From Streptomyces sp. NBC_00572 (GTDB taxonomy: Bacteria > Actinomycetota > Actinomycetes > Streptomycetales > Streptomycetaceae): 64,000 bases of DNA. Positions 1 to 8,109 of the stretch are shown here, piece by piece. A program made the position numbers and the translations under genes. The stretch is from positions 620,001-684,000 of the forward strand of contig NZ_JAPENX010000001.1 in NCBI RefSeq assembly GCF_026341815.1, read 5' to 3'. A model generated the notes under the pieces. That model was not told the origin of the DNA. It made no database searches and saw only the letters and a list, made by a program, of their open reading frames with translations. Within the stretch, counting starts at the first letter, position 1. Every line of letters begins with the position of its first letter.

Positions 1-184
1 AGGGCGCGACTCCGGCGAGCACGGTGAGCGGTGCGGCGGCGGCCACGACGAAGAAGACGAGGTCGAAGGTGCCGATCCGGCCGGCGGCGAGCTTCCCCGC
101 CTCCGGGGTCGCCGTCGGGGCCGCCGTCGGGGTCGCGGGAGGGATCGCCTCCGGGGTCGTACGAGGGGTGGTTCCGGTGCTCAT
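1..184 (-). CDS. APC-superfamily permease, N-terminal fragment
   Basis: Only the first 61 codons lie in the window; the gene continues off the left edge. It starts with ATG at 184 after the TGA of the amidohydrolase gene (ATGA overlap), so the two are translationally coupled. The N-terminus is a roughly 30-residue Pro/Thr/Ala-rich tail, followed by GRIGTFDLVFFVVAAAAP, a motif typical of the first membrane helix of amino acid/polyamine/cytosine-type APC permeases. Being coupled to a cytosine-deaminase-like hydrolase, it may import that enzyme's substrate; this is inference. The substrate cannot be read from the fragment. Confidence 0.75.
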   Translation of the reverse strand, partial: MSTGTTPRTTPEAIPPATPTAAPTATPEAGKLAAGRIGTFDLVFFVVAAAAPLTVLAGVAP

Positions 185-1437
185 CTCGCTCCTCCTGCGG
201 CCGGTACGAGTGCGGGGAAGGTGTCGTCCGCGAAGGGTCCGACGACTCGGCCGGCGTGCAGCACCAGCAGTCGGCGGGGGTGGGAGGCGACGGCCTCGGC
301 GACGGAGCCCGCGGCGACCGCGACGAGGTCGGCGCGGCTGCCCGGGGTGAGTCCGTGACCGGTGAGGCCGAGCGCGGCGGCGGCCTCGTCGGTGACGAGG
401 GAGGCGGCGGCGCTCAGTTCGGCGTCGGTCATGAGTCCGGCCCTGAGGCCGATGATCGTGGCGCGTTCGAGCATGTCGGCCGTGCCGTACGGCCACCAGG
501 TGTCGCGGATGTTGTCGGAGCCTGCGAAGACCCGGACGCCGTGCTCGCGCAGCCGCAGGACGGGTGGCATGGGGCCACTGGGACCGTTGGTCATGATGGC
601 GACCCCGGCGGCGGCGAGGGGCGCGCAGGTGCGGTCGAGTTCGGCGTCGTCGACGTCGCCGAGTGCGTACGCGTGGCTGACGGCGACCGTGCCGCCGAGG
701 CCGAGCGCGGCGGTGCGGGCCGCGATGTCCCGCAGCTGGGCGGTGCCGGTCTCGCCGCCGTCGTGGAGGTGGAGGTCGATGCCCTTGCCGTGGCGCTGGG
801 CGAGGCCGAAGACGATGTCGAGCTGGCCGTCGGCGTCGCCGTCGAAGCCGACCGGGTCGAGCCCGCCGATCAGGTCGGCACCCTCGGCGAGGGCCGCGTC
901 GAGGAGGTCGACGACACCGGGCGCGGTGACGACCCCGCTCTGCGGGAAGGCCACGAGCTGGATGCCGAGCCGGTCGCGGAAGTCCTCGCGTACGCCGAGG
1001 AGGGCGTGCAGGTGGTCGAGTCCGGTGTCCGGGTCGACGTCGACGTGGGAGCGGACGTGGCCGGTGCCGAGGGAGACCATCCGGCGGGCGAGGGCGGCGG
1101 CCCGTTCGGCGACGGGCACCTCCTCGGTGTGGCGGGAGTCCCGTTCGGCGGCGATCTGCTCGCGCAGGCCGGCGGTGGCGCGGTGCGGTCGCCAGGGGGC
1201 GCCGAGGAGGGTCTTGTCGAGGTGGGCGTGACCGTCGACGAGGGCGGGCAGCAGCAGCGCGCCGCCGAGGTGGAGGGCGCCGGGCGGGGTGGGGCGGCCG
1301 GGGACGTGGTCCTCCACGGCGCTGACGAGACCGTCGTGGAGACGGACGTCAGCGGTGCGGCCGTCGGGGAGGGTGGTGCAGACGAGGGCAGTGGGTTCAC
1401 CCGTGGTGGTGAGTGGCGGGGCCGGGGCCTCGCTCAT
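181..1437 (-). CDS. Cytosine-deaminase-like metal-dependent amidohydrolase
   Basis: A 418-residue amidohydrolase-superfamily enzyme expected to deaminate or hydrolyse a cyclic C-N bond. Metal ligands typical of the fold are visible: H70-x-H72 in VDGHAHLD, a HLH at 223-225, H255 in SHAY and D308 in FAGSDNIRD. The stretch from D308 through the tryptophan pair and YGTADML resembles E. coli CodA, so CodA/isocytosine-type deaminases are the nearest relatives, but the exact substrate is not readable. The ATG at 1437 is preceded by GAAGGAG. It is coupled to the downstream permease and divergent from a GntR regulator with a palindromic operator between them. Confidence 0.85.
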   Translation of the reverse strand: MSEAPAPPLTTTGEPTALVCTTLPDGRTADVRLHDGLVSAVEDHVPGRPTPPGALHLGGALLLPALVDGHAHLDKTLLGAPWRPHRATAGLREQIAAERDSRHTEEVPVAERAAALARRMVSLGTGHVRSHVDVDPDTGLDHLHALLGVREDFRDRLGIQLVAFPQSGVVTAPGVVDLLDAALAEGADLIGGLDPVGFDGDADGQLDIVFGLAQRHGKGIDLHLHDGGETGTAQLRDIAARTAALGLGGTVAVSHAYALGDVDDAELDRTCAPLAAAGVAIMTNGPSGPMPPVLRLREHGVRVFAGSDNIRDTWWPYGTADMLERATIIGLRAGLMTDAELSAAASLVTDEAAAALGLTGHGLTPGSRADLVAVAAGSVAEAVASHPRRLLVLHAGRVVGPFADDTFPALVPAAGGAR

Positions 1438-1521
1438 GGCTTCTCCTTCGCAGATCCGTACGGCTCGAAGGGGGCCATGCCGGGATCTCCCCTGGTGAGC
1501 GCGGTGCGGCGCCAAGGTAGC

Positions 1522-1538
1522 TGGTATACCGAATACCA
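1522..1538. promoter_or_regulatory. Probable GntR operator
   Basis: TGGTATACCGAATACCA is an inverted repeat with 6-bp TGGTAT/ATACCA arms around a 5-bp centre. It sits between the divergent amidohydrolase (start 1437) and GntR gene (start 1628). TGGTATACCA-like half sites are typical for FadR/FCD-type GntR regulators. The site could control both directions. Confidence 0.7.
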
Positions 1539-1627
1539 AGCAACGGTTTACGGGGGTCGAATTTTCCGGGCCCACGGGTCTGCGAAGATCGAAGGAGTAC
1601 GACATCCACCCGACTGGAGCCGCCCCC

Positions 1628-2341
1628 ATGACCGTCCAACGCCCCGCCACCCGCGGCACCGCCGTCGGGGACACCCACCAGTCCCTGCGGGAGCGGGTCT
1701 ATGTGGAGCTGCGCGAGCGGATCATCGAGGCGGAGTACCCGGCGGGCATGCGGCTGGTGGAGCGGGAGATCGCCGACGAGCTGCGGGTCTCCCGGGTCCC
1801 GGTGCGCGAGGCGATGCAGCGCCTGGAGTCGGAGGGCTTCCTCTCGGTGCAGCCGCGCCGGGGTTCGGTGGTGGCGGACTTCGGACCGCGGGACGCGGAG
1901 TACCTCTTCGACGTACGGGAGAACCTGGAGGGCCTGGCCGCGCGGCTCGCCGCCCGGCACGCGGGTCCCGCCCAACTGCGGGACCTGGAGCGGCTCCTCG
2001 CGCGGGCCAGGAAGGCGGCGGAGTCCGGACGCCTCCGCGAGGCCGTCTCCCTCAACGCCGACTTCCACCGGCAGATCGTCGAACTCTCCGGCAATCCGCT
2101 CCTGGTGGACCTGATGGCCCCGCTCGACTCCCGGCTGCGCCGGCTCTTCCGGCTCACCTCCGCCCAGTCGGACGGCGAGCCGATGTGCGGGGCCCACGAG
2201 CGGCTCTACGAGGCCGTCCGCGATCACGACGAGGACGGCGCGGAGGCGCTGGCCCGCGCCCATGTCGCGGACACCCGCGCCTCCGCCGCGCGCCTTCTCG
2301 CCGCATCCCGGGAGGAACAGGCGGCGGAGACGGCGCCTTAG
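1628..2341 (+). CDS. GntR-family regulator, FCD (FadR-like) subfamily
   Basis: A 237-residue regulator. Residues about 20-85 form the winged helix-turn-helix (SLRERVYVELRERIIEAEY ... SRVPVREAMQRLESEGF, the hallmark GntR recognition helix). Residues about 95-225 form the all-helical FCD effector domain, with the conserved D-x3-H motif in NADFHRQI. The ATG at 1628 follows GGAG by 8 nt. It is transcribed away from the amidohydrolase-permease pair and the palindrome at 1522-1538, so autoregulation and control of that pair is likely. The ligand is unknown. Confidence 0.9.
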   Translation: MTVQRPATRGTAVGDTHQSLRERVYVELRERIIEAEYPAGMRLVEREIADELRVSRVPVREAMQRLESEGFLSVQPRRGSVVADFGPRDAEYLFDVRENLEGLAARLAARHAGPAQLRDLERLLARARKAAESGRLREAVSLNADFHRQIVELSGNPLLVDLMAPLDSRLRRLFRLTSAQSDGEPMCGAHERLYEAVRDHDEDGAEALARAHVADTRASAARLLAASREEQAAETAP

Positions 2342-2423
2342 GGATTCCTCGGGAGGCCCCCAGGGGGATCCCGAAGGGGTCTCCAGCAGGGGTCTCCAGC
2401 AGGGGGTCCCCAGGGGCTCTCCC
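2342..2423. repeat. Convergent intergenic gap with short tandem repeats
   Basis: This 82-bp gap separates the GntR stop from the stop of the converging 404-residue gene. It holds two adjacent copies of GGGGTCTCCAGCA plus related GGGATTCCTCGGG and GGGGATCCC blocks. Inverted GGGG/CCCC tracts could fold into a bidirectional terminator, but no clean long stem is seen. Confidence 0.4.
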
Positions 2424-3638
2424 CTAGCCGAGCTTCCCCAGGGCCGTCCGGACCGCGGCCAGATCCTCGCCCGAGGCCAACCCGGCGTGGTAGAGCCGCA
2501 GTTCGGTCGCGCCCGCGTCCCGCGCCCGCTCGGCGGTGTCGGCGAGCCGGTCGGGCGCGCCACCCATGCCGGTGACGACGGACAGGTTCGCCGCGAGGAC
2601 GGTGTCCACGCGCGCGTGGGCCGCGAACTCCGCGACCCGGAGCGGCCGGGCGACCACACCGTCCGCGAGGCCCAGGACGTGCGCCGGGTCGGTGCCGGAG
2701 TCGGCGCCGCAGCGGTACGGGTCGGGGTCGGCATGCAGCAGGACGCGGAAGCCGGGCGGGGCCGCGGCCCGTACGGCGGCCACGGCGGCCTCCTGGAAGC
2801 TGCGGGCGGTCCCCGCGCGCCAGGCCAGGGCCGGGGCCTCCAGGGCGCCGAGCCCGCCCGCGGGACCCGATCCGCCCCACACGGGCTCCAGGGCGCCGCG
2901 CACGACGGCGGCCAGCTCGTCCGGGTCGACGCCCTCGCCCCCGTACCCCTCCCGGCAGGAAGGGCAGAAGCAGAGCGACATCAGGTACTGCTCCCGGTCC
3001 CCCAGGGCGACGCCGCCGGTCTTGTCGTGGGCGTGGAGGTGGGCGAGGCCGTACCAGCCGCAGGACTCCAGCTCGGTGCCGACGGCGCCGGGCCGTACGG
3101 CGGCCTCGGCGGCCAGGCCGACGAGCAGGTCGCGGACCTCGGGGCGGGCGATGCAGGGGGCCCACGGGTAGCGGTCGCCGTACGCGTTGACGACGGAGGT
3201 CTCCGGATGTTCGGCGCCGAGGCGGGAGTTGTGCGCGAGCACGACCCAGCTGTGCACCTCAAGACCGGTGGGCGCGAGAGCCTCGACGGCCCGCCCGAAG
3301 GCGTCGCCGGGGGCCCACTCCCCCGCCGGGTACGGGCGGAGCGGGCGCCCGGACCAGCGGTCCGGGTCCGGCGGGTAGAGCACGGCGGCGTGCTCGGCGG
3401 TGACGATCCGGTGGCCGGGATGGCGGGGGGTGAGTGCCCGGGTGGAGTGGTAGGCGGCGGCGAGCGTGACCTGCGCGAGGCCGAGTTCGGCGAGCAGCGC
3501 GGGCGCGGCGGGATCGCCGTCGACGTCCCAGGGGTAGACGAAGGCCCCCGCCCGCACGCCCCGGCCTCCCGTACCCCCGCTCACGCCCCGGTCTCCCGTA
3601 CCCCCGCTCACGCCTCGGCCTCCCGTACCCCCGCTCAC
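2424..3638 (-). CDS. Conserved protein, TIM-barrel/glycoside-hydrolase-like
   Basis: A 404-residue protein of a conserved streptomycete family that I recognise but cannot assign a reaction. The body begins around residue 28 (RAGAFVYPWDV). Conserved-looking blocks include AAYHSTRALTPRHPGH, VVLAHNSRLG, NAYGDRYPWAPC, LESCGWYG and a CPSC pair, in an order suggesting a (beta/alpha)8 sugar-active fold. The first 27 residues are three copies of a VSGGTGxRG repeat. The GTG at 3638 overlaps the TGA of kdgD (GTGA), so it is coupled to uronate/aldarate catabolism; a role in hydrolysing a uronic-acid glycan is speculation. Confidence 0.7.
   Translation of the reverse strand: MSGGTGGRGVSGGTGDRGVSGGTGGRGVRAGAFVYPWDVDGDPAAPALLAELGLAQVTLAAAYHSTRALTPRHPGHRIVTAEHAAVLYPPDPDRWSGRPLRPYPAGEWAPGDAFGRAVEALAPTGLEVHSWVVLAHNSRLGAEHPETSVVNAYGDRYPWAPCIARPEVRDLLVGLAAEAAVRPGAVGTELESCGWYGLAHLHAHDKTGGVALGDREQYLMSLCFCPSCREGYGGEGVDPDELAAVVRGALEPVWGGSGPAGGLGALEAPALAWRAGTARSFQEAAVAAVRAAAPPGFRVLLHADPDPYRCGADSGTDPAHVLGLADGVVARPLRVAEFAAHARVDTVLAANLSVVTGMGGAPDRLADTAERARDAGATELRLYHAGLASGEDLAAVRTALGKLG
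3558..3638 (-). repeat. Three 27-bp tandem repeats at a coupled start codon
   Basis: Three near-identical 27-bp units occupy 3638-3612, 3611-3585 and 3584-3558 on the minus strand. Each encodes VSGGTGxRG and each begins with an in-frame GTG; a further GTG follows at 3557. The first GTG forms the GTGA overlap with the kdgD stop. The unit length keeps the reading frame, so the array both extends the N-terminus and multiplies possible start codons. Confidence 0.9.
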
Positions 3639-4567
3639 GCGCCGAGCTCCTTCAGGAGGGCCCGGCCGCTCTCGACGAGCAGCATGAGGGCGTCGACGTG
3701 CTCGGGCGCGGGCTCGCTCAGCGGCGGCCGCACCTCACCCACGTCCAGGCCACCCCGCCGCACCGCCGCCTTGACCAGCGAGACGGCGTATCCGCGTCCC
3801 TGGGCTCGGAGTTCGACGAGCGGCCGGTAGAAGACGTCGACGAGCCCGTTCACGGTGGTGTCGTCGCCGGTGGTGAGGGCGCGGTGGAAGGCGAGGGCGA
3901 TGTCCGGGGCGAAGCAGAAGACGGCGGAGGAGTAGAGGGTGACGCCGATGCCCCGGTAGGCGGGGCCGGTGAGTTCGGCGGTCGGCAGGCCGTTGAAGTA
4001 GAGCAGGTCGAGCCCCTCGGCGCGGACGGCGCTGACGATCCGCTGCATCAGGTCGAGGTCGCCGAGGCCGTCCTTGAGGCCGATGATCCCGTCCGTGCGG
4101 GCGAGGGCGACGGCGCTGGCGGGGGTGAGGATCGCGTTGTCGCGCTGGTAGACGATGACGTCGAGCGAGGTGGCGGCGGCGAGTTCGGTGTAGTGGCGCA
4201 GCAGCCCGGCCTGGTCGGCGACGACGAGGTACGGCGGCATGGCGAGGAGTCCGTCGGCGCCGGCCTCCTCGGCGAGCCGGGCGAACCGCACGGCGAGGGC
4301 GGTGCCGTAGCCGGCGCCCGCGACGACGGGGACGCGGCCGTCGGCCTCCTCGACTGCGGCGGCGACGCAGTCCCTGAACTCCTCGGGGGTGAGGGCGTGG
4401 AACTCGCCGGTGCCGCAGCACGCGAACACGGCGGCGGCTCCCGCCTCGATCCCCGCGCGCACGTGGGCGCGGAAGGTGTCGAGGTCGACGGAGCCGTCCG
4501 GCGCGAAGGCGGTGACAGGGAAGAACAGCAGGCCGTCGAGCCGGCCGGTGAGCGGGGCAGTGGTCAC
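3635..4567 (-). CDS. kdgD: 5-dehydro-4-deoxyglucarate dehydratase (DapA/NAL family)
   Basis: A 310-residue (beta/alpha)8 aldolase-family enzyme expected to dehydrate and decarboxylate 5-keto-4-deoxyglucarate to 2-oxoglutarate semialdehyde. Family-specific features are DGLLFFPVTAF at the N-terminus, CGTGEFHAL near residue 55, Y140 followed by QRDN, and the Schiff-base lysine K165 in GLKDG. The YQRDN and KDG signatures separate this group from true DapA. Start is GTG at 4567. It is divergent from uronate dehydrogenase, the first enzyme of the same oxidative hexuronate route, which strongly supports the call. The stop overlaps the next gene. Confidence 0.88.
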   Translation of the reverse strand: MTTAPLTGRLDGLLFFPVTAFAPDGSVDLDTFRAHVRAGIEAGAAAVFACCGTGEFHALTPEEFRDCVAAAVEEADGRVPVVAGAGYGTALAVRFARLAEEAGADGLLAMPPYLVVADQAGLLRHYTELAAATSLDVIVYQRDNAILTPASAVALARTDGIIGLKDGLGDLDLMQRIVSAVRAEGLDLLYFNGLPTAELTGPAYRGIGVTLYSSAVFCFAPDIALAFHRALTTGDDTTVNGLVDVFYRPLVELRAQGRGYAVSLVKAAVRRGGLDVGEVRPPLSEPAPEHVDALMLLVESGRALLKELGA

Positions 4568-4843
4568 GGGCGCTCCCAGGAAAGTCCGTCGTGCAGGGCC
4601 ATCGCGTGCACAGTTATGACTGTCATCCATATTCTTGAACACTGACGCTCCGCACGCTAGAACAGCACGGAAGGGCCGGTCAAGGTGAGAACGCGCCCTG
4701 TCGCCCGCTCTTGACGCTCCGTCGGGCCGCTCCCTAGCGTGTCCACGGTTGTGAATTCCACTCAGGTGAATGCCATCGCATGCGGTTGAATGCCCCCGCA
4801 TGCGAACGACACCGCATGCCGCTCGACGGAGGAGATCCGTTCC
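4568..4843. promoter_or_regulatory. Divergent kdgD/udh control region
   Basis: A 276-bp gap between two divergent uronate-pathway genes. It holds an 11-bp palindrome ATGACTGTCAT at 4616-4626 near the kdgD side. Near the udh side is a 20-bp direct repeat, 4767-4786 and 4787-4806, each copy carrying the palindrome CGCATGCG, with a third partial GCATGC at 4814-4819. These look like two separate operator sets. The udh RBS is GGAGGA at 4828. Confidence 0.55.
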
Positions 4844-5653
4844 ATGGCCGTACCCCGCACCGTCCTGCTCACCGGCGCCGCCGGAGGCGTCGGCACGCTG
4901 ATGCGGGAGCTGCTGCCCCCGTACGGCTACGAGCTCCGCCTCCTGGACGTCGCCCCCGTGCCGGGGGCGCCCGACGCGATCGTCGCCGACCTCGCGGACC
5001 GCGCGGCGCTGCGCGAGGCCGTCCGGGGTGTCGACGCGATCGTGCACCTGGCGGGCATCTCCCTGGAATCGACCTTCGACAAGATCATGGCCGCCAACAT
5101 CGCCGGGACGTACAACCTGTACGAGGCCGCCCGCGAGGAGGGCGTCCCGCGCGTGGTCTTCGCCTCCAGCAACCACGCGGTCGGCTTCACCCGTCAGCCA
5201 CGCGAGGGCGACCCGCTCGTCCCGGTCGACACCCCGCACCGCCCGGACACCTTCTACGGCCTCTCCAAGTGCTTCGGCGAGGACCTGGCGCAGCTGTACT
5301 GGGACCTGCACGGCGTCGAGACGGTCTCGGTCCGCATCGGCTCCTGCTTCCCCGAGCCCACCTCGGTCCGGATGCTGTCGATGTGGCTCAGCCCCGCCGA
5401 CTGCGCCCGCCTGCTGCACGCCACGCTCACCGCCGGGGACGTGGGCCACACGGTCGTGTACGGCTCCTCCGCCAACACGCGCGCGTGGTGGGACCTGTCC
5501 ACGGCCCGGGAGCTCGGCTTCGAACCGCGGGACGACTCGGAGGTCTACGCGGAGAAGCTCATCGCCGACAAGGGCTTCCCCCCGGAGGGCAGCGCCGACG
5601 ACCTCTACCTGGGCGGGCACTTCTGTGTGAACCCGCCCCGGTGGCCGCACTGA
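4844..5653 (+). CDS. udh: Uronate dehydrogenase
   Basis: A 269-residue extended-SDR enzyme that oxidises D-glucuronate/D-galacturonate to the aldaric lactone with NAD+. The NAD motif GAAGGVG is at 11-17, the catalytic Ser in ASSNHAVGF at about 108-114, and the YxxxK pair is Y138/K142. The motifs ASSNHAVGF, YGLSKCFGEDLAQLYWD and VSVRIGSCFP are those of the Udh family rather than general epimerases. ATG at 4844 has GGAGGA upstream. An SDR follows 17 nt later, probably in one operon. Together with kdgD it outlines the oxidative hexuronate route, although the aldarate dehydratase itself is not in the window. Confidence 0.88.
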   Translation: MAVPRTVLLTGAAGGVGTLMRELLPPYGYELRLLDVAPVPGAPDAIVADLADRAALREAVRGVDAIVHLAGISLESTFDKIMAANIAGTYNLYEAAREEGVPRVVFASSNHAVGFTRQPREGDPLVPVDTPHRPDTFYGLSKCFGEDLAQLYWDLHGVETVSVRIGSCFPEPTSVRMLSMWLSPADCARLLHATLTAGDVGHTVVYGSSANTRAWWDLSTARELGFEPRDDSEVYAEKLIADKGFPPEGSADDLYLGGHFCVNPPRWPH

Positions 5654-5670
5654 ACGACAGGAGCAACACG

Positions 5671-6426
5671 ATGAACCGTCCCTTGGCCCTCGTGACCGGT
5701 GTGGGCCGTACGGTCAGCATCGGCGCGGGCATCGCCCTACGTCTCGCCGAGTCGGGCTGGGACATCGCGTTCACGTACTGGACCCCGTACGACCGGCGCA
5801 TGGACTGGGGTGAGGAGGACGGCGCGGCCGGGGCGATCGCCGAGCAGCTCGCCGAGCTGGGCGCGGCCTGCACGGCCGTCGAGGCCGACCTCGCCGACCC
5901 CGAGGCGCCGGCACGCGTCTTCGACACGGCGGGGGAACGGTTCGGCCGCCCGGTCACGGCCCTGGTCATGTGCCACTGCGAGTCGGTCGACTCCGGTCTG
6001 CTCGACACCACCGTCGAGAGCTTCGACCGCCATTTCGCGGTCAACACGCGCGCGTCCTGGCTGCTGATCCGGGAGTACGGCCGTCGCTTCACCGGCCCTC
6101 CGGGCACCGGCCGCGTCGTCGCCCTGACCAGCGACCACACCGTGGGGAACCTGCCGTACGGGGCGAGCAAGGGCGCCCTCGACCGCATCACCCTGGCCGC
6201 CGCGCGCGAGCTGGCGCATCTCGGGGTCACCGCCAACGTGGTCAATCCGGGTCCGGTGGACACCGGCTGGATGACGGAGGAACTGCGGCAGGAGATGGTC
6301 CGGCAGACCCCGCTCGGCCGCCTCGGCACCCCTCGGGACACCGCGCACCTGGTGGACTTCCTCTGCTCACCCGAAGGGCAGTGGATCAACGGGCAGCTGT
6401 TGCTGAGCAACGGCGGGCTGGCCTGA
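5671..6426 (+). CDS. SDR-family oxidoreductase in the udh operon
   Basis: A 251-residue short-chain dehydrogenase. The dinucleotide loop is TGVGRTVSIGAG at 9-20, a variant spacing seen in FabI-like and 3-oxoacyl reductase-like SDRs. The catalytic Ser is S154 (LTSDH), and Y163/K167 form YxxxK in PYGASKGA. C-terminal QWINGQLLLSNGG is the usual SDR end with Asn replacing the common Asp. ATG at 5671 has AGGAG upstream and lies 17 nt after udh. A role in sugar-acid oxidation or reduction is inferred only from position. Confidence 0.85.
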   Translation: MNRPLALVTGVGRTVSIGAGIALRLAESGWDIAFTYWTPYDRRMDWGEEDGAAGAIAEQLAELGAACTAVEADLADPEAPARVFDTAGERFGRPVTALVMCHCESVDSGLLDTTVESFDRHFAVNTRASWLLIREYGRRFTGPPGTGRVVALTSDHTVGNLPYGASKGALDRITLAAARELAHLGVTANVVNPGPVDTGWMTEELRQEMVRQTPLGRLGTPRDTAHLVDFLCSPEGQWINGQLLLSNGGLA

Positions 6427-6749
6427 GGCAACGGCCACCCGAACGGGAGAACCGCGCGAAAATACACAGGACCCGGCCGGACTGATACGGGGGAGCCGGC
6501 CGGGGCCCGGGTCACGGTGCACGCTGGCAGCCGGACCTGCTCACCGTAGGCCCGGACGAAGATCATCGCGAGCCGCTGAACGCGGCACCTGTCCGGAATG
6601 CGCGATGGATTGGCGCATGGAATTCTGCCGGTCAGCGAAATATGCGCCCCTCGCGCGCCCCGGCGTACGCCCGGACCCGTCGCGGCCCGCGGCGGCGGGG
6701 CCGCAAGGGGCCTGAGGACCCTCGGCGACACCCTGGCGAGATCCCGCCC
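6427..6749. other. Intergenic region, 323 bp, with a weak terminator-like hairpin
   Basis: This gap lies between the end of the SDR gene and the end of the converging AraC gene. I see no credible coding sequence. At 6469-6513 a GACCCGGCCGG arm can pair imperfectly with CCGGCCGGGGCCCGGGTC across about 15 nt, a plausible terminator for the udh operon. The stretch 6541-6640 is less GC-rich than its surroundings, without a motif I recognise. Confidence 0.45.
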
Positions 6750-7778
6750 TCAGCGACACCCGCGCAAGGTCCCCGACGGCGACTCGCCGAACTTCTCCCG
6801 GTAGCGCGCCGCGAAACGGCCCTGGTGGGCGAAGCCCCAGCGCCAGGCCACCTCGCTCACGCTCACCTCGTCCGGCCCGGCCGCCCGCAGCTCCTCGCGG
6901 ACCCGGTCGAGGCGGACCTCCCGTACGTACGCCATCGGCGACATCCCCACGTACTCCCGGAACGACTCCTGGAGGCGGCGCACGCTCACCCGGGCCAGGG
7001 CGGCGAGTTCGGTCGTCGTGAACGGGTGCTCGGGACGCTCCCGTACGGCGTCCATGACGCGCTTGACCGGGGCCGGACGCCGGGGCTCCCCCGGGTGGGC
7101 CAGGTCCTCGCGCCAGGGGTGCTCGGCGGCCAGGAGCAGCCCGTTGAGCAGGGCCTCCTGCAGGGGGCGGGCCACCAGCTCGTGCCGGGCGAGGCCCTCG
7201 CCGGCGAGGGCCTCCGCGGCGACCTGGCGGGCGAAGCGCACCCAGCTCAGACCGGGGCCGCGCGTGATGTCCAGGACGGGCGCGAAGACGAGCGGGCCCC
7301 GGGGGGCGCGGCCGATGAGCTGTTCGAGGCGGTCACGCAGTTCGGCCGCCCCGATCTTCACGGACAGGGTCCGGCAGTCCCCGCTCCAGCGGTCGAGGAA
7401 GGTGTCCCCCGCCGGGTCGAGCAGCAGCGCATCGGTGGCCGTGGCGACGATCGGCGCGCCGGCCTGGCGCATCTCCATCCGCCCGCTGAGCGGCGCGTTC
7501 AGGTGGTACGCGCCCAGCTCCCCGAAGCTCATCCGCACATCGGCCCCGCAACTCAGGTCGCCGATGACCAGCGGGCCGAGCGCGACCGTGTCGAAGCGCG
7601 CCGCGAAGGGGCGCCGCTCACCGTCGACGACGTCCATCCGGTTCGCGTAGTAGCGGGCGTCGAGTTCCTCGCGCGCCTCGTCCACGTCCTTTGTCCGGAA
7701 ACAGCTCCCGTCGACCGTGCCCACAGCACCCCCCGCCCCTGCCGGTACCACCGGCCCCTCCGCCCCCACTGCACCCAT
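6750..7778 (-). CDS. AraC-family transcriptional regulator
   Basis: Up to 342 residues. Residues about 50-220 form the N-terminal AraC-binding (cupin-like) domain. The C-terminal hundred residues carry the double HTH: FTTTELAALARVSVRRLQESFREYVGMSPMAY for the first, and VSVSEVAWRWGFAHQGRFAARYREKFGESPS for the second, the classic AraC signature. The ATG at 7778 is only 20 nt from a possible opposite ATG; an internal GTG about 20 codons in (GTVDGSCF) is an alternative start. Target genes are unknown; the convergent side faces the udh operon and the divergent side a small conserved gene. Confidence 0.85.
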   Translation of the reverse strand: MGAVGAEGPVVPAGAGGAVGTVDGSCFRTKDVDEAREELDARYYANRMDVVDGERRPFAARFDTVALGPLVIGDLSCGADVRMSFGELGAYHLNAPLSGRMEMRQAGAPIVATATDALLLDPAGDTFLDRWSGDCRTLSVKIGAAELRDRLEQLIGRAPRGPLVFAPVLDITRGPGLSWVRFARQVAAEALAGEGLARHELVARPLQEALLNGLLLAAEHPWREDLAHPGEPRRPAPVKRVMDAVRERPEHPFTTTELAALARVSVRRLQESFREYVGMSPMAYVREVRLDRVREELRAAGPDEVSVSEVAWRWGFAHQGRFAARYREKFGESPSGTLRGCR

Positions 7779-7833
7779 GGGTCGAAAGAATATTCATATG
7801 ACGGATCTGACCGGGAACGGCAGGATGCCCGGC

Positions 7834-8073
7834 ATGCCACGACCCCATGGATTCACGTACGAGCAGCGCCGGGACGGCTCCGTCGTCCTGACGCATCTGG
7901 GACGCGCCGCGGGCGTGCTGCGCGGCGCCCGCGCGGAGAAGTTCCTCGCGGAGGTCGAGTCGGGCGACGCCCAGCTCGTCATGGCCCGCTGGACCGGTTC
8001 GTACCGCTTCGGCAACGAGCGGCAGGCCAGGAACCACCCGCGTAATCAAGGTGGCCGAACCGGGCGAGGGTAA
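7834..8073 (+). CDS. Small conserved streptomycete protein
   Basis: A 79-residue basic protein with the recognisable body PHGFTYEQRRDGSVVLTHLGRAAGVLRGARAEKFLAEVE and a basic tail (RFGNERQARNHPRN). I know similar small proteins in streptomycetes but no function. ATG codons in frame at 7798 and 7825 would add 12 or 3 residues; 7834 is preferred because homologues, as I recall them, begin MPRP. It is divergent from the AraC gene and ends 36 nt before the TerD-domain gene. Confidence 0.6.
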   Translation: MPRPHGFTYEQRRDGSVVLTHLGRAAGVLRGARAEKFLAEVESGDAQLVMARWTGSYRFGNERQARNHPRNQGGRTGRG

Positions 8074-8109
8074 GGGAACGGCAAAGGGACCCGGTTCGTT
8101 AGCTCTGGC

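Noticed and set aside
31..2427. A 798-codon open frame on the plus strand across the amidohydrolase and GntR genes
   Set aside because: It runs antisense to a well-defined amidohydrolase and out of frame through the GntR gene. Composition (Gly/Ala/Arg/Val with no motifs) is typical of a GC-rich shadow frame.
3556..3640. A CRISPR array at the 27-bp repeats
   Set aside because: Units are directly adjacent with no spacers and are in frame with a protein.
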